Notes: generated by a model not told the origin, from the sequence alone. DNA of 64,000 nt from Ulvibacterium sp965228935 (GCF_965228935.1 NZ_OZ245846.1:4402001-4466000), one strand, 5' to 3'. Positions 1 through 10,016 are shown, counted from the stretch's first letter. Program-made: numbers and translations.

Positions 1-264
1 CATTTCCTCCAATAGCGCCTGCCCCAAGGGAACAGGGGTTCTGCCCTCGGTCTCGATATTTCCTTCAAATTGAAAATTTTGCATCACTTGGTATAACTGG
101 TCATCTTTCTCGTGGAATTTGTCCACACGGAGTTCATCGAAGACCCAAAGGGCAATGAGCAGGGTACAAGCCAAACCTGTGGATAGCCCGGTAAGATTGA
201 TCAGAAAAGTGGTTTTACTTTTTTTGACGTTCCTGAGGAACAATAGCAGATGGTGCCTTAACAT
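1..264 (-). CDS. FtsX/MacB-like ABC transporter permease, N-terminal part
   Basis: Reading leftwards from an ATG at 264, 88 codons stay open to the window edge, so only the N-terminus is present. It begins MLRHHLLLFLRN, followed by a hydrophobic stretch (about residues 18-42, LTGLSTGLACTLLIALWV) and then DELRVDKFHEKDDQLYQV. This is the usual start of the Bacteroidetes MacB-periplasmic-core/FtsX permease family: a short basic N-terminus, one membrane helix, then a periplasmic domain. The family works in ABC export or lipoprotein/lipid extraction, or as mechanotransmitters, normally with a MacB-type ATPase that is not seen here. It is transcribed divergently from the PadR gene to its right. The call is firm at family level; the transported substrate is unknown. 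Confidence 0.85.
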   Translation of the reverse strand, partial: MLRHHLLLFLRNVKKSKTTFLINLTGLSTGLACTLLIALWVFDELRVDKFHEKDDQLYQVMQNFQFEGNIETEGRTPVPLGQALLEEM

Positions 265-755
265 GGCATTTACGTTTTGGATGCTCTTCGGTAGAGGCCC
301 GCTACCCGACAAGCTAGATTTTCACAGAAAAAGTGATGGCGCAAAAAATCGTACCGAAATCGTGCCAAAATGATAATTGTTTAATAATCAATTAAATGTA
401 ATCTTAGCTTTTCTTTTTGGAAAGTTCCGGTGTAAAAAAATTTGACATAATCCGTCAATAAAGTTTACACTTTGGTGATTTCTTGATGTGTAGAACCAAA
501 TCTCTGGTGAGAACCCGACCAAAATGGATTCCCTTAAAGAGAACAGTTCTAGGGAATCCTATACATCTTTTCAATCCATCCCACTAATTGGCCATTTTAC
601 GACACTGTCCAAATTCTAACGTTTCAAACTGTAACAGGTTGAACATTACGTTGTCCTTACTATGAATCCAATCGATATGGAAATAAAAACCACATTTAAG
701 TATAAAATTAGGCGTGATCAGTTATATTAGCTACATTCGAGTTAAATATATGATC
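265..755. other. Divergent intergenic region
   Basis: About 490 bases between two divergent genes with no credible ORF. It must hold promoters for the left permease and for padR, but I found no exact TAnnTTTG box. Near 427-475 there is TTTGACA followed by a near-match, TACACTTTG, with one extra spacer base. Nothing else was recognised. Confidence 0.4.
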
Positions 756-1094
756 ATGAGCAAACATCACCTAGGGGAATTCGAGGAGGTAGTCCTGCTC
801 ACCGTAGCCGTACTGCACGATGAGGCGTATGGTATCGCCATCAACGATGAAATGGAAAAAAGGTTGGACCGAAAGGTCAGCATCGGCTCGCTGCAAACGG
901 TACTGAGGCGATTGGAAAAAAAGGGGCACCTTTCCTCCAAGCTTGGAGAGGCGACCAAAATGCGCGGGGGCAAGCGTAAGCGTTATTTTGCCCTTACAAG
1001 CTACGGGAGAAAAACATTGGAGACCACAAAAGAACAACGGTTGAGCCTATGGAACGCCATCCCCAATCTGGAACTTGACAAGGGTTATGTCTAA
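756..1094 (+). CDS. PadR-family transcriptional regulator
   Basis: A 112-residue protein starting MSKHHLGEFEE. It has the PadR winged-helix pattern: an N-terminal helix, the segment VLHDEAYGIAINDEME, the recognition region VSIGSLQTVLRRLEKKGHL (about 47-65) and the wing RGGKRKRYFALTSYGRK (about 75-91). PadR proteins are dimeric repressors, often of transporters. I chose ATG 756 because family members begin at this motif; in-frame ATGs at 714 and 750 would only add unrelated residues. Its last 8 bases overlap the next gene, a large permease with its own prefix domain. This coupling suggests that the regulator and the permease act as one unit, with PadR probably controlling the operon in response to a ligand or envelope signal. 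Confidence 0.9.
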   Translation: MSKHHLGEFEEVVLLTVAVLHDEAYGIAINDEMEKRLDRKVSIGSLQTVLRRLEKKGHLSSKLGEATKMRGGKRKRYFALTSYGRKTLETTKEQRLSLWNAIPNLELDKGYV

Positions 1095-3717
1095 AAAGGA
1101 TAATAATGGTCCCCCGAATTGGATACTCTCCTTTTTCCGTTGGTATTGCCGACCGGATTATTCGGAGGACCTGGAAGGGGATCTGAGGGAAAGGTTCGCG
1201 AGGCGGAAGGAGGAAAAAGGTGTACGTCATGCAAAGCGACAATTCACTTTTGACGTGCTCAGACTTTTTAGGCCAGGGCTCATAAGGTCGTTCCCGATGA
1301 GAATCGAAATTGTAAATAAAGCTATGTTCAAAAACTACCTAAAAATCGGTTGGAGGAACCTTTTCAAGAGCAAGGGCTATTCCGCCCTCAATATCGGAGG
1401 GCTTGCCCTAGGTATGGCAACGGCCATGCTCATCGCCCTTTGGATCCATGACGAGCTTTCCTTTAGCACCTATCACAAGAACCATGACCGAATCGCAAAG
1501 ATTACAAAAAAGGAGATTTTTTTCGGGGAGACCTATACCTATAGCACCGTACAGTTCGGTATTGCCCAGCTTTTGCGTGATACCTATGGCGATTATTTCG
1601 AAAGGGTGGCCATGGTCATGCCCTGGACCGGTGACCACGTCATTGCATACAAGAATCGCAAATTTTCCCAATACGGCGTATTTATGGAACCCCAAGGTCC
1701 TGAAATGCTTACTTTGGATATGTTATCCGGTAGCCGGGGAGGGTTACGGGACCTGAACTCCATAATGATTTCGTCATCCCTTGCCCACAAGCTCTTTGGG
1801 GATGTCGACCCTGTTGGGCGCACCGTCTCCATGGATGGCGAATCCACGCTACAGGTTACCGGTGTTTATGGAGACCTTCCGGGCAATTCGGAATTCGCCG
1901 GAACGGAATATCTAATTTCGTCCGATCTGTTCTTTTCAAAATACACCCAGTCGAGCCCGGACTCATGGAAAGATGAAAATGCCGTCATTTATGTCCAGAT
2001 TCGCCCCGATATCGATTTTGACGAAGTGACCGAACTGATAGCCGATGCCATGTTGCCACATGTGGACAAGAAAAGGGCATCTAACGGAAAACCGAAACTG
2101 TTCTTGCACCCGATGGACGAATGGCATCTATATTCCGAATTTGAAAATGGGGTACGGGTCATGAGCGATGCCTTGGAATTCATCTGGTTCTATGGGATTA
2201 TCGGTGCGTTCGTACTGTTTTTGGCCTGTATCAATTTTGTGAACCTGAGCACCGCCAAGGCCGTAAGGCGGGCCAAGGAAGTGGGTATACGCAAAACGAT
2301 CGGTTCCCGGAAATGGCAGTTGATCGGCCAGTTCCTTGTCGAGTCCCTGCTCCTTGTCACATTTGCATTTGTCCTATCGCTCGGCCTGGTGCTCTTGGTC
2401 CTGCCCTGGTTCAACGGGGTCATGGACAAGACCATCCATATATTATGGGAAAATCCATGGTTCTGGTCCGCCTGTCTGTCCTTCATACTGTTTACGACTT
2501 TACTGGCCGGGGCCTACCCCGCCTTTTATTTGTCCTCCTTTCGACCTGTAAAGGTTTTAAAGGGCACTTTCCGGACCGGTCGTTTTGGGGCCTCTCCCCG
2601 TAAAATACTGGTAGTGTTCCAGTTCACGGTTTCCATTAGTCTGATCATCGGCACCTTAATGATCCATAAGCAGATCCTATACGTTAAGGAACGCCCCATA
2701 GGGTATTCACAAAATGGCCTGCTTATGCTCAAAATGACGACCAGGGACTATTCGGGAAAGTACGATATGATCAGGGCCGAATTGCTGCGTACCGGGGAAG
2801 TGGCCGAAGTGGCCGGTTCGGGAGTGGCCGTAACGGAGAACCAGTTCAATAAGAGCGGGTTCGACTGGAAGGACAAGGTTCCAGATTTTGATCCCATCTT
2901 CAAAGTTTTCTACGTTACCCGGGGATTCGGGGAAACCATCGGATGGCAGTTAAGGCAGGGAAGGGATTTTTCGAGGGATTTCCCCAGCGACGACTCTGGT
3001 GTATTGATCAACGAATCGGCGATGAAATTGATGGGTCTGGAGGACCCTGTCGGGGAAACTATATATTGGAAACAGGGCGGGGGAAAGAATTATACCGTCC
3101 TTGGGGTGGTAAGGGATATGGTGCGATCATCGCCTTTCGAGCCCGTACCCCCCTCCCTGATGTTTCTTGGTGAGGATCTGCCCTATATACATATCCGATT
3201 GAACCCATCCTCCAATTTGAACGTCGCACTGCCAAAGATAAAGGGGGTTTTCAATGAACTGGTCCCATCCACTTCCTTTGACCATAGGTTCGTGGAGGCC
3301 GAATACAGGGCCAAGTTCATGGCAGAGGAACGCATAGGCGAACTGGCGGGGTTCTTCGCCCTACTGGCCATTTTGATAAGTTGTCTGGGGCTCTTCGGAC
3401 TGGCGGCTTTCTTGGCCGAACAAAAGACCAAGGAGATAGGTATCCGAAAAGTGCTGGGGGCATCCGTGGAAAATCTTTGCATGAACTTGTCCCGTGACTT
3501 TTTCGTATTGGTAACGGTTTCCTGTTTTATCGCCGTTCCGGTCGCCTATTATTTCCTTAATAATTGGCTGGAAAATTATGAATATCGCACGGGAATATCG
3601 TGGTGGGTCTTTGTGATGGCCGGATTAGGAGCTTTGCTTATAACACTGTTGACGGTCAGCTTTCAGGCCATTAAAGCTGCAACCGCAGATCCGGTCAAGT
3701 CCCTACGGGCGGAGTAA
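1087..3717 (+). CDS. FtsX-like permease with N-terminal prefix domain
   Basis: An 876-residue membrane protein. Residues 1-79 (MSKKDNNGPPNWILSFFRWYC...LEGDLRERFARR) form a helical prefix of the permease prefix domain 2 type, seen in permeases that sit next to PadR genes. A canonical permease follows from MFKNYLKIGWRN at residue 80: one helix, a large periplasmic MacB-core domain, an FtsX block near 360-475, a second periplasmic region, and a last FtsX block with the signature EQKTKEIGIRKVLGAS near 780. The ATG at 1087 is preferred to an upstream TTG at 1075. It overlaps padR by 8 bases. No ATPase gene is adjacent. The DNA is visibly more G+C-rich than the permease at 10017. It is probably an inner-membrane export or stress-response permease; the substrate is unknown. 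Confidence 0.9.
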   Translation: MSKKDNNGPPNWILSFFRWYCRPDYSEDLEGDLRERFARRKEEKGVRHAKRQFTFDVLRLFRPGLIRSFPMRIEIVNKAMFKNYLKIGWRNLFKSKGYSALNIGGLALGMATAMLIALWIHDELSFSTYHKNHDRIAKITKKEIFFGETYTYSTVQFGIAQLLRDTYGDYFERVAMVMPWTGDHVIAYKNRKFSQYGVFMEPQGPEMLTLDMLSGSRGGLRDLNSIMISSSLAHKLFGDVDPVGRTVSMDGESTLQVTGVYGDLPGNSEFAGTEYLISSDLFFSKYTQSSPDSWKDENAVIYVQIRPDIDFDEVTELIADAMLPHVDKKRASNGKPKLFLHPMDEWHLYSEFENGVRVMSDALEFIWFYGIIGAFVLFLACINFVNLSTAKAVRRAKEVGIRKTIGSRKWQLIGQFLVESLLLVTFAFVLSLGLVLLVLPWFNGVMDKTIHILWENPWFWSACLSFILFTTLLAGAYPAFYLSSFRPVKVLKGTFRTGRFGASPRKILVVFQFTVSISLIIGTLMIHKQILYVKERPIGYSQNGLLMLKMTTRDYSGKYDMIRAELLRTGEVAEVAGSGVAVTENQFNKSGFDWKDKVPDFDPIFKVFYVTRGFGETIGWQLRQGRDFSRDFPSDDSGVLINESAMKLMGLEDPVGETIYWKQGGGKNYTVLGVVRDMVRSSPFEPVPPSLMFLGEDLPYIHIRLNPSSNLNVALPKIKGVFNELVPSTSFDHRFVEAEYRAKFMAEERIGELAGFFALLAILISCLGLFGLAAFLAEQKTKEIGIRKVLGASVENLCMNLSRDFFVLVTVSCFIAVPVAYYFLNNWLENYEYRTGISWWVFVMAGLGALLITLLTVSFQAIKAATADPVKSLRAE

Positions 3718-3939
3718 GAATCCACAATCTGTTGAATTTTGCAATTGCCAGTGGTTCAGATTCTTAGAAACCGAAGTGCCCCATAAAACAAACGTTTTAT
3801 AAGTATTTGAAATTTCCTAATTTAATCCTATTAACCTTGCCCTTTTAAAAAAGTTTTGGTGCAGTGGTTCAATTCATAGGAAATATTGGTTTATGGGGCC
3901 AGCTTTTGATCAGCGACCGTAAAAATTAATTTATACCCC

Positions 3940-4977
3940 CTAGCAGTATATCAATTTCTCCCTGGTAACAATATTCAAAGGAAGATCGGCCACCTTTGGG
4001 GGATTCTGTCGGAACCCTAGATATTTATAAAGGTATTTGATTCCTTGATAAATCTGTTCGTAAGGTCGTTGATCGATTAAAAAGTTTATTTCCCCGGTCT
4101 TTAAAAGAGCTTGATTCCTTTGCAAAAGGTCATAACCAACAATACGGACGTGATTCTGTGGAGACAGGGCCTTTTCCAGTACAAAAGCTTCCGAATTCGG
4201 AATAAATACTCCCGATATCCTATTGTCGGGATTTAGTTTATCGCTGATTTGTTCTACTATTTTTTTATCCTTCCATGAAACGGGGAATACCTCGATTTCA
4301 AAATTCGGGCCATTGTTTCTTTTGAAATAGGACTCAAATCCCGCTATCCTTTCCTCTACCCTGAAATATTGGTTTTGGGCAGTTGTAATATTTAGAACCA
4401 AAAATTTCGAAGCCTCTTTTTGTCCTAAACTTAAAAGTTCCGCCGCCAATCTTCCCCCCTGGTACGAATTCTGTCTGAAATAGGTGATTGCACCCAAATC
4501 GAGTTGATTACAACCCATCAATATAAAGGGGATCTTCTTTTTTTTACAGTCTTCCAAAAAGGTATTGGCTCCCTCTAAAATCACTTGGGCCAAAAGAACG
4601 GCATCATTCCCGTCCTTAAGGATTTGGTCCCCGACTTCATGGAAGGAAGCTTTCTCCCTTTGATTATAGTGATAGACAGCGGTAACTATACCTAAGCACT
4701 TAAAATCCTTGATCGCAATCTTTGCAGCTTTGAAAGAACAGGACCAATAGTCATCATGCCCATATTTGGGAAGTAGCACCGCGATCTTGAAACTTTTGTT
4801 CAGTACCAAGTTTCTAGCGAAAGTATTGGGAACGTAGTTGCGATCTTCCATGATCTTTTTGATCAGCCGGGCCGTTTTCGATGCGACACCCTCTCTATTG
4901 TGCAAGACCCGATCTACTGTGGCAATGGAGACATTGGCCAGTTTGGCGATTTCTTTGATTGTAAGTTTTTTGTCCAT
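3940..4977 (-). CDS. LacI-family transcriptional regulator
   Basis: A 345-residue protein. Residues 3-50 are a LacI helix-turn-helix with hinge (TIKEIAKLANVSIATVDRVLHNREGVASKT...NYVPNTFARNL). From about residue 63 (FKIAVLLPKYGHDDYW) it has a periplasmic-binding-protein-like effector domain with the usual segments, for example VLLAQVILEGAN, PFILMGCNQ and GVFIPNSEAF. Such proteins bind operators as dimers and respond to a sugar or sugar-derived ligand. ATVDRVLHN in the recognition helix, rather than the usual TVSRVLN, resembles the subgroup common in Bacteroidetes. Unusually, no sugar genes adjoin it: its neighbours are permeases. It may act at a distance or be left over from a moved utilisation locus. 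Confidence 0.9.
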   Translation of the reverse strand: MDKKLTIKEIAKLANVSIATVDRVLHNREGVASKTARLIKKIMEDRNYVPNTFARNLVLNKSFKIAVLLPKYGHDDYWSCSFKAAKIAIKDFKCLGIVTAVYHYNQREKASFHEVGDQILKDGNDAVLLAQVILEGANTFLEDCKKKKIPFILMGCNQLDLGAITYFRQNSYQGGRLAAELLSLGQKEASKFLVLNITTAQNQYFRVEERIAGFESYFKRNNGPNFEIEVFPVSWKDKKIVEQISDKLNPDNRISGVFIPNSEAFVLEKALSPQNHVRIVGYDLLQRNQALLKTGEINFLIDQRPYEQIYQGIKYLYKYLGFRQNPPKVADLPLNIVTREKLIYC

Positions 4978-5222
4978 AAATTCTTAGTGCCGTCAAAAGA
5001 ACTTTATCGCTAGAATTAAGATCCGCATCTGTAACATTTTTTGGGAAGCCATTCTATCTAACCATTCCGTCCCATTAACTTGCCGTTTTAAGAAATAACT
5101 GGACTCTCAAGCTTCTTGCCGGGTTGATATTCGCCGCCCGATAACTCTGAAAGTGTATGGTCACAAATGCTATAAGTATCGAAATGAGTTCGGTCAATGC
5201 GAATATCCCTATTCTTTTTCGT

Positions 5223-7679
5223 TTATTCGTACTTTAATGATTTAGCGGGGTCAACGATGGATGCTTTGATACTCTCGTAAGCTACGGTCAATAGCGTTAT
5301 ACCCACAATGATAGCCACCGAAATCGCAAAGACCATCCAGCCCATATCGATACGGTAAACAAAGTTTTGAAGCCAGCCCCGCATTAAAAAGTAGCCCAAG
5401 GGCAGGGCGATTATACAGGCTATCAGAATCATCCTTAAAAAGTCGGCCACCAACATCCATAGGATTTGGGGTACGGCAGCTCCCAACACTTTTCGTATCC
5501 CGATTTCCTTGGTTTTTTGTTCGGCAGTAAAGGAGGCCAATCCATACAGGCCCAAACAGGCGATCAGTACTGCCAATATGGAGAAGAGTCGCACCAGATT
5601 GGATAGCTTTAATTCGGCACTGTACATCCTTCCAAATTCCTCGCTAAGGAACCAATAATCAAAAGGAATACCCGGTAGCACCTTCTTCCAGGTTTTCTTC
5701 AAGTATGCTAATTTCTCGGAAAGCTGATTAGAGGGTAGTTTTACGTATAAAATTTGATTTCGTATATGCTGCTTTGCCTGAATGACCATCGGTTTGATGC
5801 TGGAATAAATCGATTCGAAAGGAAAATCCTTGACCACACCGATTACTTGGCCGTTTTCGCCGGACCTGCTATTCCTAAGATTGAGTCCAATTACCTCTTC
5901 AGGACGCATATTCAGGGTACGGACCGCCGTTTCGTTGATTACATAATTAGTGGAATCGTTCACGTTCCCTACATTAAAACTTCTTCCCGCCACCAGCTCC
6001 ATATCGAATACGTCGGGAAAGTGATAATCTCCTTGCAAATGCTTCCAATTGTATTCCTGATCACCACTGATATCCGGCAGAACGAAAGAAGTCAGTAACA
6101 AACCAAAATTCTCTCTTCGGGGCAGATGGACTCCTAAGGTTACTTCATTGATCTGTGAATCGAGCAATAGTTCATTTCTCAACGCCGGGTAGCTCTCTAA
6201 GGGAGCTATCCCACCCCCAAAGCGTACCGAAACTATTTGGTCGGCCTGACCGTACAGCTTGGAGCTTTGGAGCATGTCCATCTGCTGAAGAATAACACCG
6301 GTACTGACGATCAGCAATACGGAAACCGAAAATTGAATAATCACCAGCGTTTTACGGAAATAGGCAGGGCCTTTTCCCAACGTGAGGGTGCCTTTCAGTA
6401 CCTTCGTGGGCTTAAAGCTAGAGAGAAAGAGCGCCGGATAACTACCGGAGACTAATGCGACCACCGATCCAATCAGTAACAAGTTTCCCATGATGCTTCC
6501 GTTCAGTAAGGAGGTCCAAGTAAAGTCCTTATCCGCCAATGTACTAAATGCTGGCAGCACGATCGCCACAAGTACAAGAGCCAATACCAGGGCAATGAAG
6601 GTGGTGAGCACCGACTCCAGCATGAACTGACCTACAAGGTACCATCGGCTACTGCCCAATGTTTTTCGTACTCCTACTTCTTTGGAACGTTTAGCGGATT
6701 TTGCCGTAGCCAGGTTCATGTAATTGATACAGGCAATGAGCAGTATCAATAGCCCAATAGCGCTAAATAGGATAATGTAGTCAAAACTGGCCGAAGCGTT
6801 CCATGGTGTCCAATCGGTCTTTTCATCAAAGTGGAAGTCAGAGATGTTGGTTACAAAGGGCCGGTATCGGCTAGCCTTATCTTTCAGGTGTTCCTTCACC
6901 ATGCGATGTAGGCCAGCTTCTACGTTTGCTATATCGGCCCCTTCGGCCAGCCGGACGTAGGTAAACGCATTGAATCTATCCATATTGGATAAAAATTCGG
7001 TTATTGTCACGCCCACATTTTTCCGAAGATTGTAATCGAACAGTTCTATGGGGAGCAAATAATCGGGTTGCAGATGAGAATTGCTCGGATAGTCTTTCAT
7101 CACCCCGGTGACCGTCAAAGGCATGTATTTATCGGCCAGGGCAATATGCTTCACTTCTAGTTGACGGCCTACTACATCCGTGGCACCGAACAAACGTTGG
7201 GCGGCCGTTTCCGATAAAACGATACTATTGAGCTGGGAAAAAACTTGGTCTTTATCACCCTGAAGCAGGGGGAAGTACATCACTTTGGGATACGTTTTCT
7301 CTACCAAGAAAACTTCCCCTTCCAGGGTGAGCAACCTATTATCGTTATCCGGATTTCTCATGTTGCAAGGAAAACCCAGGTGCATGTGGCGAAATACTTC
7401 TACCACTTCGGGCATACGGTCTTGTAACAAACTCCCCCATCCTGCAGGCGAGGTAGGACGACTCGATTCCTCTCCTCGATTGTTGGTGAAATCATGCCCA
7501 ATACCAAAGGTCAGATCGGGGGCAGGATGCATCGTGTCGTAACCAAGTTCATCTTGGACGTAGATAAATATAAGCGTTGCCGAAGCCAGACCGATGGCCA
7601 GCCCCGCGATATTGAGCACTGCGACCCCTTTTTGTCGGATAAACCCACGAATGGCAACACGAAAGAAATTTTTAAACAT
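5223..7679 (-). CDS. FtsX/MacB-like ABC transporter permease
   Basis: An 818-residue permease beginning MFKNFFRVAIRGFIRQKG with a first membrane helix at about 21-42. A MacB-type periplasmic core runs to about residue 280. A first FtsX block near 285-430 contains IACINYMNLATAKSAKRSKEVGVRK. A second periplasmic domain is followed by the final block with EQKTKEIGIRKVLGAAVPQ and three C-terminal helices. The length and two-block layout are standard for the family. No ATP-binding subunit is encoded nearby, so it would have to use a distant ATPase or act without one. It shares the family fold with the permeases at 1087 and 10017 but differs from both in the periplasmic domains, so it is an old paralogue and not a recent copy. 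Confidence 0.9.
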   Translation of the reverse strand: MFKNFFRVAIRGFIRQKGVAVLNIAGLAIGLASATLIFIYVQDELGYDTMHPAPDLTFGIGHDFTNNRGEESSRPTSPAGWGSLLQDRMPEVVEVFRHMHLGFPCNMRNPDNDNRLLTLEGEVFLVEKTYPKVMYFPLLQGDKDQVFSQLNSIVLSETAAQRLFGATDVVGRQLEVKHIALADKYMPLTVTGVMKDYPSNSHLQPDYLLPIELFDYNLRKNVGVTITEFLSNMDRFNAFTYVRLAEGADIANVEAGLHRMVKEHLKDKASRYRPFVTNISDFHFDEKTDWTPWNASASFDYIILFSAIGLLILLIACINYMNLATAKSAKRSKEVGVRKTLGSSRWYLVGQFMLESVLTTFIALVLALVLVAIVLPAFSTLADKDFTWTSLLNGSIMGNLLLIGSVVALVSGSYPALFLSSFKPTKVLKGTLTLGKGPAYFRKTLVIIQFSVSVLLIVSTGVILQQMDMLQSSKLYGQADQIVSVRFGGGIAPLESYPALRNELLLDSQINEVTLGVHLPRRENFGLLLTSFVLPDISGDQEYNWKHLQGDYHFPDVFDMELVAGRSFNVGNVNDSTNYVINETAVRTLNMRPEEVIGLNLRNSRSGENGQVIGVVKDFPFESIYSSIKPMVIQAKQHIRNQILYVKLPSNQLSEKLAYLKKTWKKVLPGIPFDYWFLSEEFGRMYSAELKLSNLVRLFSILAVLIACLGLYGLASFTAEQKTKEIGIRKVLGAAVPQILWMLVADFLRMILIACIIALPLGYFLMRGWLQNFVYRIDMGWMVFAISVAIIVGITLLTVAYESIKASIVDPAKSLKYE

Positions 7680-7886
7680 AGCGATTAGTATATGTAGACG
7701 ATTTTTTGTTTTCGTGGTAACGGGGCAATACTTAAAACCTTAAAAAATGGACAATGCTCCGTCTCAATTAGAGTGTAATACCCTCTATGGAATGAAATTT
7801 GGTTCGAACCTCCCATCTATAAGGCATCTTTCCGTGATTGCAAAATAGATTTCACTTTAGTCATTTTTTAAATGCAAGTAGAATGA

Positions 7887-8519
7887 CTATCTGTGCTTGA
7901 TGGTCAGGTTCCTGAACCATCCTTCCGAACCATTTCCCACCCAAAGGCCCAGTTTTCCCTTTTTCCTATTGCTTAATTGTTTGACTGAAAGAGTGGGGGT
8001 AGTGGCCCCATTAATAAATACCTGGATATTGGGATAATCGATTACCACTTTCACCTGGAACCAGTCGTCCACTGGTTCCGGAACAGGTTCTATCTTACTT
8101 TCATATTTGCCAGGAAATGCTTCTCTCAAACTGCGCCAATCATGGCCCGGCATAGAGATGTATTGGACCGAATTGGCACGTTTCCCCGGATTTTTGAAAT
8201 TAAAAGGACGAAAATATACCGCATCAAAGGTCTCGCCGTCCAGACCGTGAAAGGCTATTCCCACAAAACTTCTGCCCGGATTGTTTTTGCCCTTTACTTC
8301 CAATTCGATCGTTCCGTCCGAAAACCCATAGTCCTTGACCCACGATAGACCATCGCCTTCCTTTGCGTTCAAATGAACGGCACCCTTGTCAAAAGAGACC
8401 TCCCTGTTGTAAACGGTCCAGTTTTCCGATTTTGCCCCAATAGTTTCCTGGGAGTGGATATCCGCACAAAACATAAGACATACAATTAACGATATGGGTA
8501 TTTTTTTCATGATTTTCAT
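7887..8519 (-). CDS. Secreted LamG/DUF1080-like protein
   Basis: About 210 residues. The start MKIMKKIPISLIVCLMFCADIHSQ gives a signal peptide with likely cleavage after the Ser-Gln. An ATG at 8510 (MKKIPI) would serve equally well, and the longer upstream ORF start is unlikely. The mature part reads as one concanavalin-like jelly-roll of the DUF1080/LamG kind: segments GTIELEVKGKN, SFVGIAFHG, DAVYFRPFNF, DWFQVKVVIDYPNIQVFING and GKLGLWVGNGSEGWFRNLTI. These domains usually bind carbohydrate or act as 3-keto-glycoside hydrolases. No catalytic residues can be assigned here. The gene is divergent, across about 125 bases, from a membrane protein that also ends in a jelly-roll-like domain, which suggests a functional pair. 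Confidence 0.75.
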   Translation of the reverse strand: MKIMKKIPISLIVCLMFCADIHSQETIGAKSENWTVYNREVSFDKGAVHLNAKEGDGLSWVKDYGFSDGTIELEVKGKNNPGRSFVGIAFHGLDGETFDAVYFRPFNFKNPGKRANSVQYISMPGHDWRSLREAFPGKYESKIEPVPEPVDDWFQVKVVIDYPNIQVFINGATTPTLSVKQLSNRKKGKLGLWVGNGSEGWFRNLTIKHR

Positions 8520-8643
8520 TTTAAACCCAAAGTACACCCTTTGATAAGCGCATTCCAATTCAAAAAGAGATCATTATAGGTTCAAAATCGGGTCATTTGC
8601 GAAATTCCATATGTTTTCTCCCTTTGTTATCCTAATTTTGTCC

Positions 8644-9945
8644 ATGCCCTACACGGAAAATGAATATATAGAAATCTGCAAAAGGCAGTTGGAAGAAAAG
8701 TTTTCTTTTGGAAACGGGCACGGCCATAACCAAAAGGATCTGGAGCTTCTTTCGAATTATATCGAGGAAAAAGAGGGGGTCTATATAAGCCTGTCCACCT
8801 TGAAGAGGGTCTGGAAGAACGATTTCAAGCAAGGGCCCCGACTGGCGACCTTAAATGCATTGGTCGGTATTTTGGATTATTCGGATTGGCAGGATTTTAA
8901 GCTTCGGAACAAGGGAGCGGAGGAAAAAAGGGTGCCATTCTCCCCAAGGTCAAGGAATCCGAAAACCGGTCTTGCTTCCAAAGGACGAAAAATGGTCTGG
9001 GTAGGTGTGGCCTTGTTGATCTTGGCCGTTTTTTTGTTTTTTACGGTCGGTGGCCGAACACTGTGGGGGATAAAGGGCGATGTTTCTATTCATGGTTCGG
9101 TCGTATTCGAAGTAGATAAGACCCTGGCCCGAGGGGTTCCCAATACTGCTATCTTCAACTATGACGTATCCCATGTGGAAGCGGACAGCTTTTTTATCCA
9201 GCAATCCTGGAACCCATGGCGAAGGGAACGCATAGATCCGGAACAAAAAACGATATCCAGCATTTATTACGAATCCGGTTACCATAGGGCTCGGCTCATC
9301 GCCAATGATAGTGTCATCGCCATGCAACCGATACACATACTGAGCGATGGCTGGGAACCACATGCCTATCATAGCACATCGGACGACCAATTTGTCCACT
9401 TTAAAGGGGAGTCCTTTATTGACAAGGGACAACTTCATCTCCCTGAAGAACTGGTCAAAAGAAAGTTGGGCAGTTCCAAGCACTTTTATACCAGGATCAG
9501 TAACAGTAGGAAATACGGTGTTTCCTCGGACAATTTTGAATTTTTCACTAGGGTAAAAGTGGACAAAATGGTGGACACCAATTGCCCTTGGCTGACTGTT
9601 CTGATCGTCACGGAGGTACATATCTTTTCCGTTTGTTTGGTCCTAAAGGGCTGTGAGAATTTCGGATATTATAAAATGGGCGAGATTAGCAGAAGCGGAA
9701 AGTCCAGTGATCTTTCCCTATCCGGGGTGAACGTCTTTGATTGGCAGGAAATCGGAATCCACGTCAAGGACAAGGAGGCTACGATAACGGTAAACGGAAG
9801 GCCGGCCTACTTTGAACGGTTCAGGAAAGACTTTGGCAATATTATGGGATTGACGTACGCTTTTGACGGAAAGGGGTCCATCGACCATGTAATGCTTTCC
9901 GATGCAAACGGCAACCTTGCCTTCGAGGATGACTTTGAAAGATGA
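8644..9945 (+). CDS. HTH-like, single-pass membrane protein with jelly-roll ectodomain
   Basis: A 433-residue protein, taking ATG 8644 (MPYTENEYIEIC) rather than an upstream hydrophobic start. Residues 1-90 form a helical domain with the pattern LSNYIEEKEGVYISLSTLKRVW...TLNALVGILDYSDWQDF. This recurs in Bacteroidetes at the N-terminus of membrane proteins and looks like a DNA-binding HTH. One membrane helix lies at about 117-137 (MVWVGVALLILAVFLFF). An outside domain follows, with a beta-rich middle (150-255) and a C-terminal LamG-like fold with FEFFTRVKVDK, DWQEIGIHVKDKEATITVNG and GSIDHVMLSDANGNLAFEDDF. It could be a one-component transmembrane sensor, but function is inferred from architecture only. 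It is divergent from the secreted LamG-like gene. Confidence 0.7.
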   Translation: MPYTENEYIEICKRQLEEKFSFGNGHGHNQKDLELLSNYIEEKEGVYISLSTLKRVWKNDFKQGPRLATLNALVGILDYSDWQDFKLRNKGAEEKRVPFSPRSRNPKTGLASKGRKMVWVGVALLILAVFLFFTVGGRTLWGIKGDVSIHGSVVFEVDKTLARGVPNTAIFNYDVSHVEADSFFIQQSWNPWRRERIDPEQKTISSIYYESGYHRARLIANDSVIAMQPIHILSDGWEPHAYHSTSDDQFVHFKGESFIDKGQLHLPEELVKRKLGSSKHFYTRISNSRKYGVSSDNFEFFTRVKVDKMVDTNCPWLTVLIVTEVHIFSVCLVLKGCENFGYYKMGEISRSGKSSDLSLSGVNVFDWQEIGIHVKDKEATITVNGRPAYFERFRKDFGNIMGLTYAFDGKGSIDHVMLSDANGNLAFEDDFER

Positions 9946-10016
9946 CCCCTTATAGGTTTTTCGGTATGTGATTTTAACTTTACATTACAGTGCTTTAAAA
10001 CCGCCGTTTTAAGGTA

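Noticed and set aside
8633..8640. Exact TAATTTTG box before the HTH-membrane protein gene
   Set aside because: It ends only three bases before the chosen ATG, so transcription would begin at or inside the gene, and no -33 element is at the right distance.
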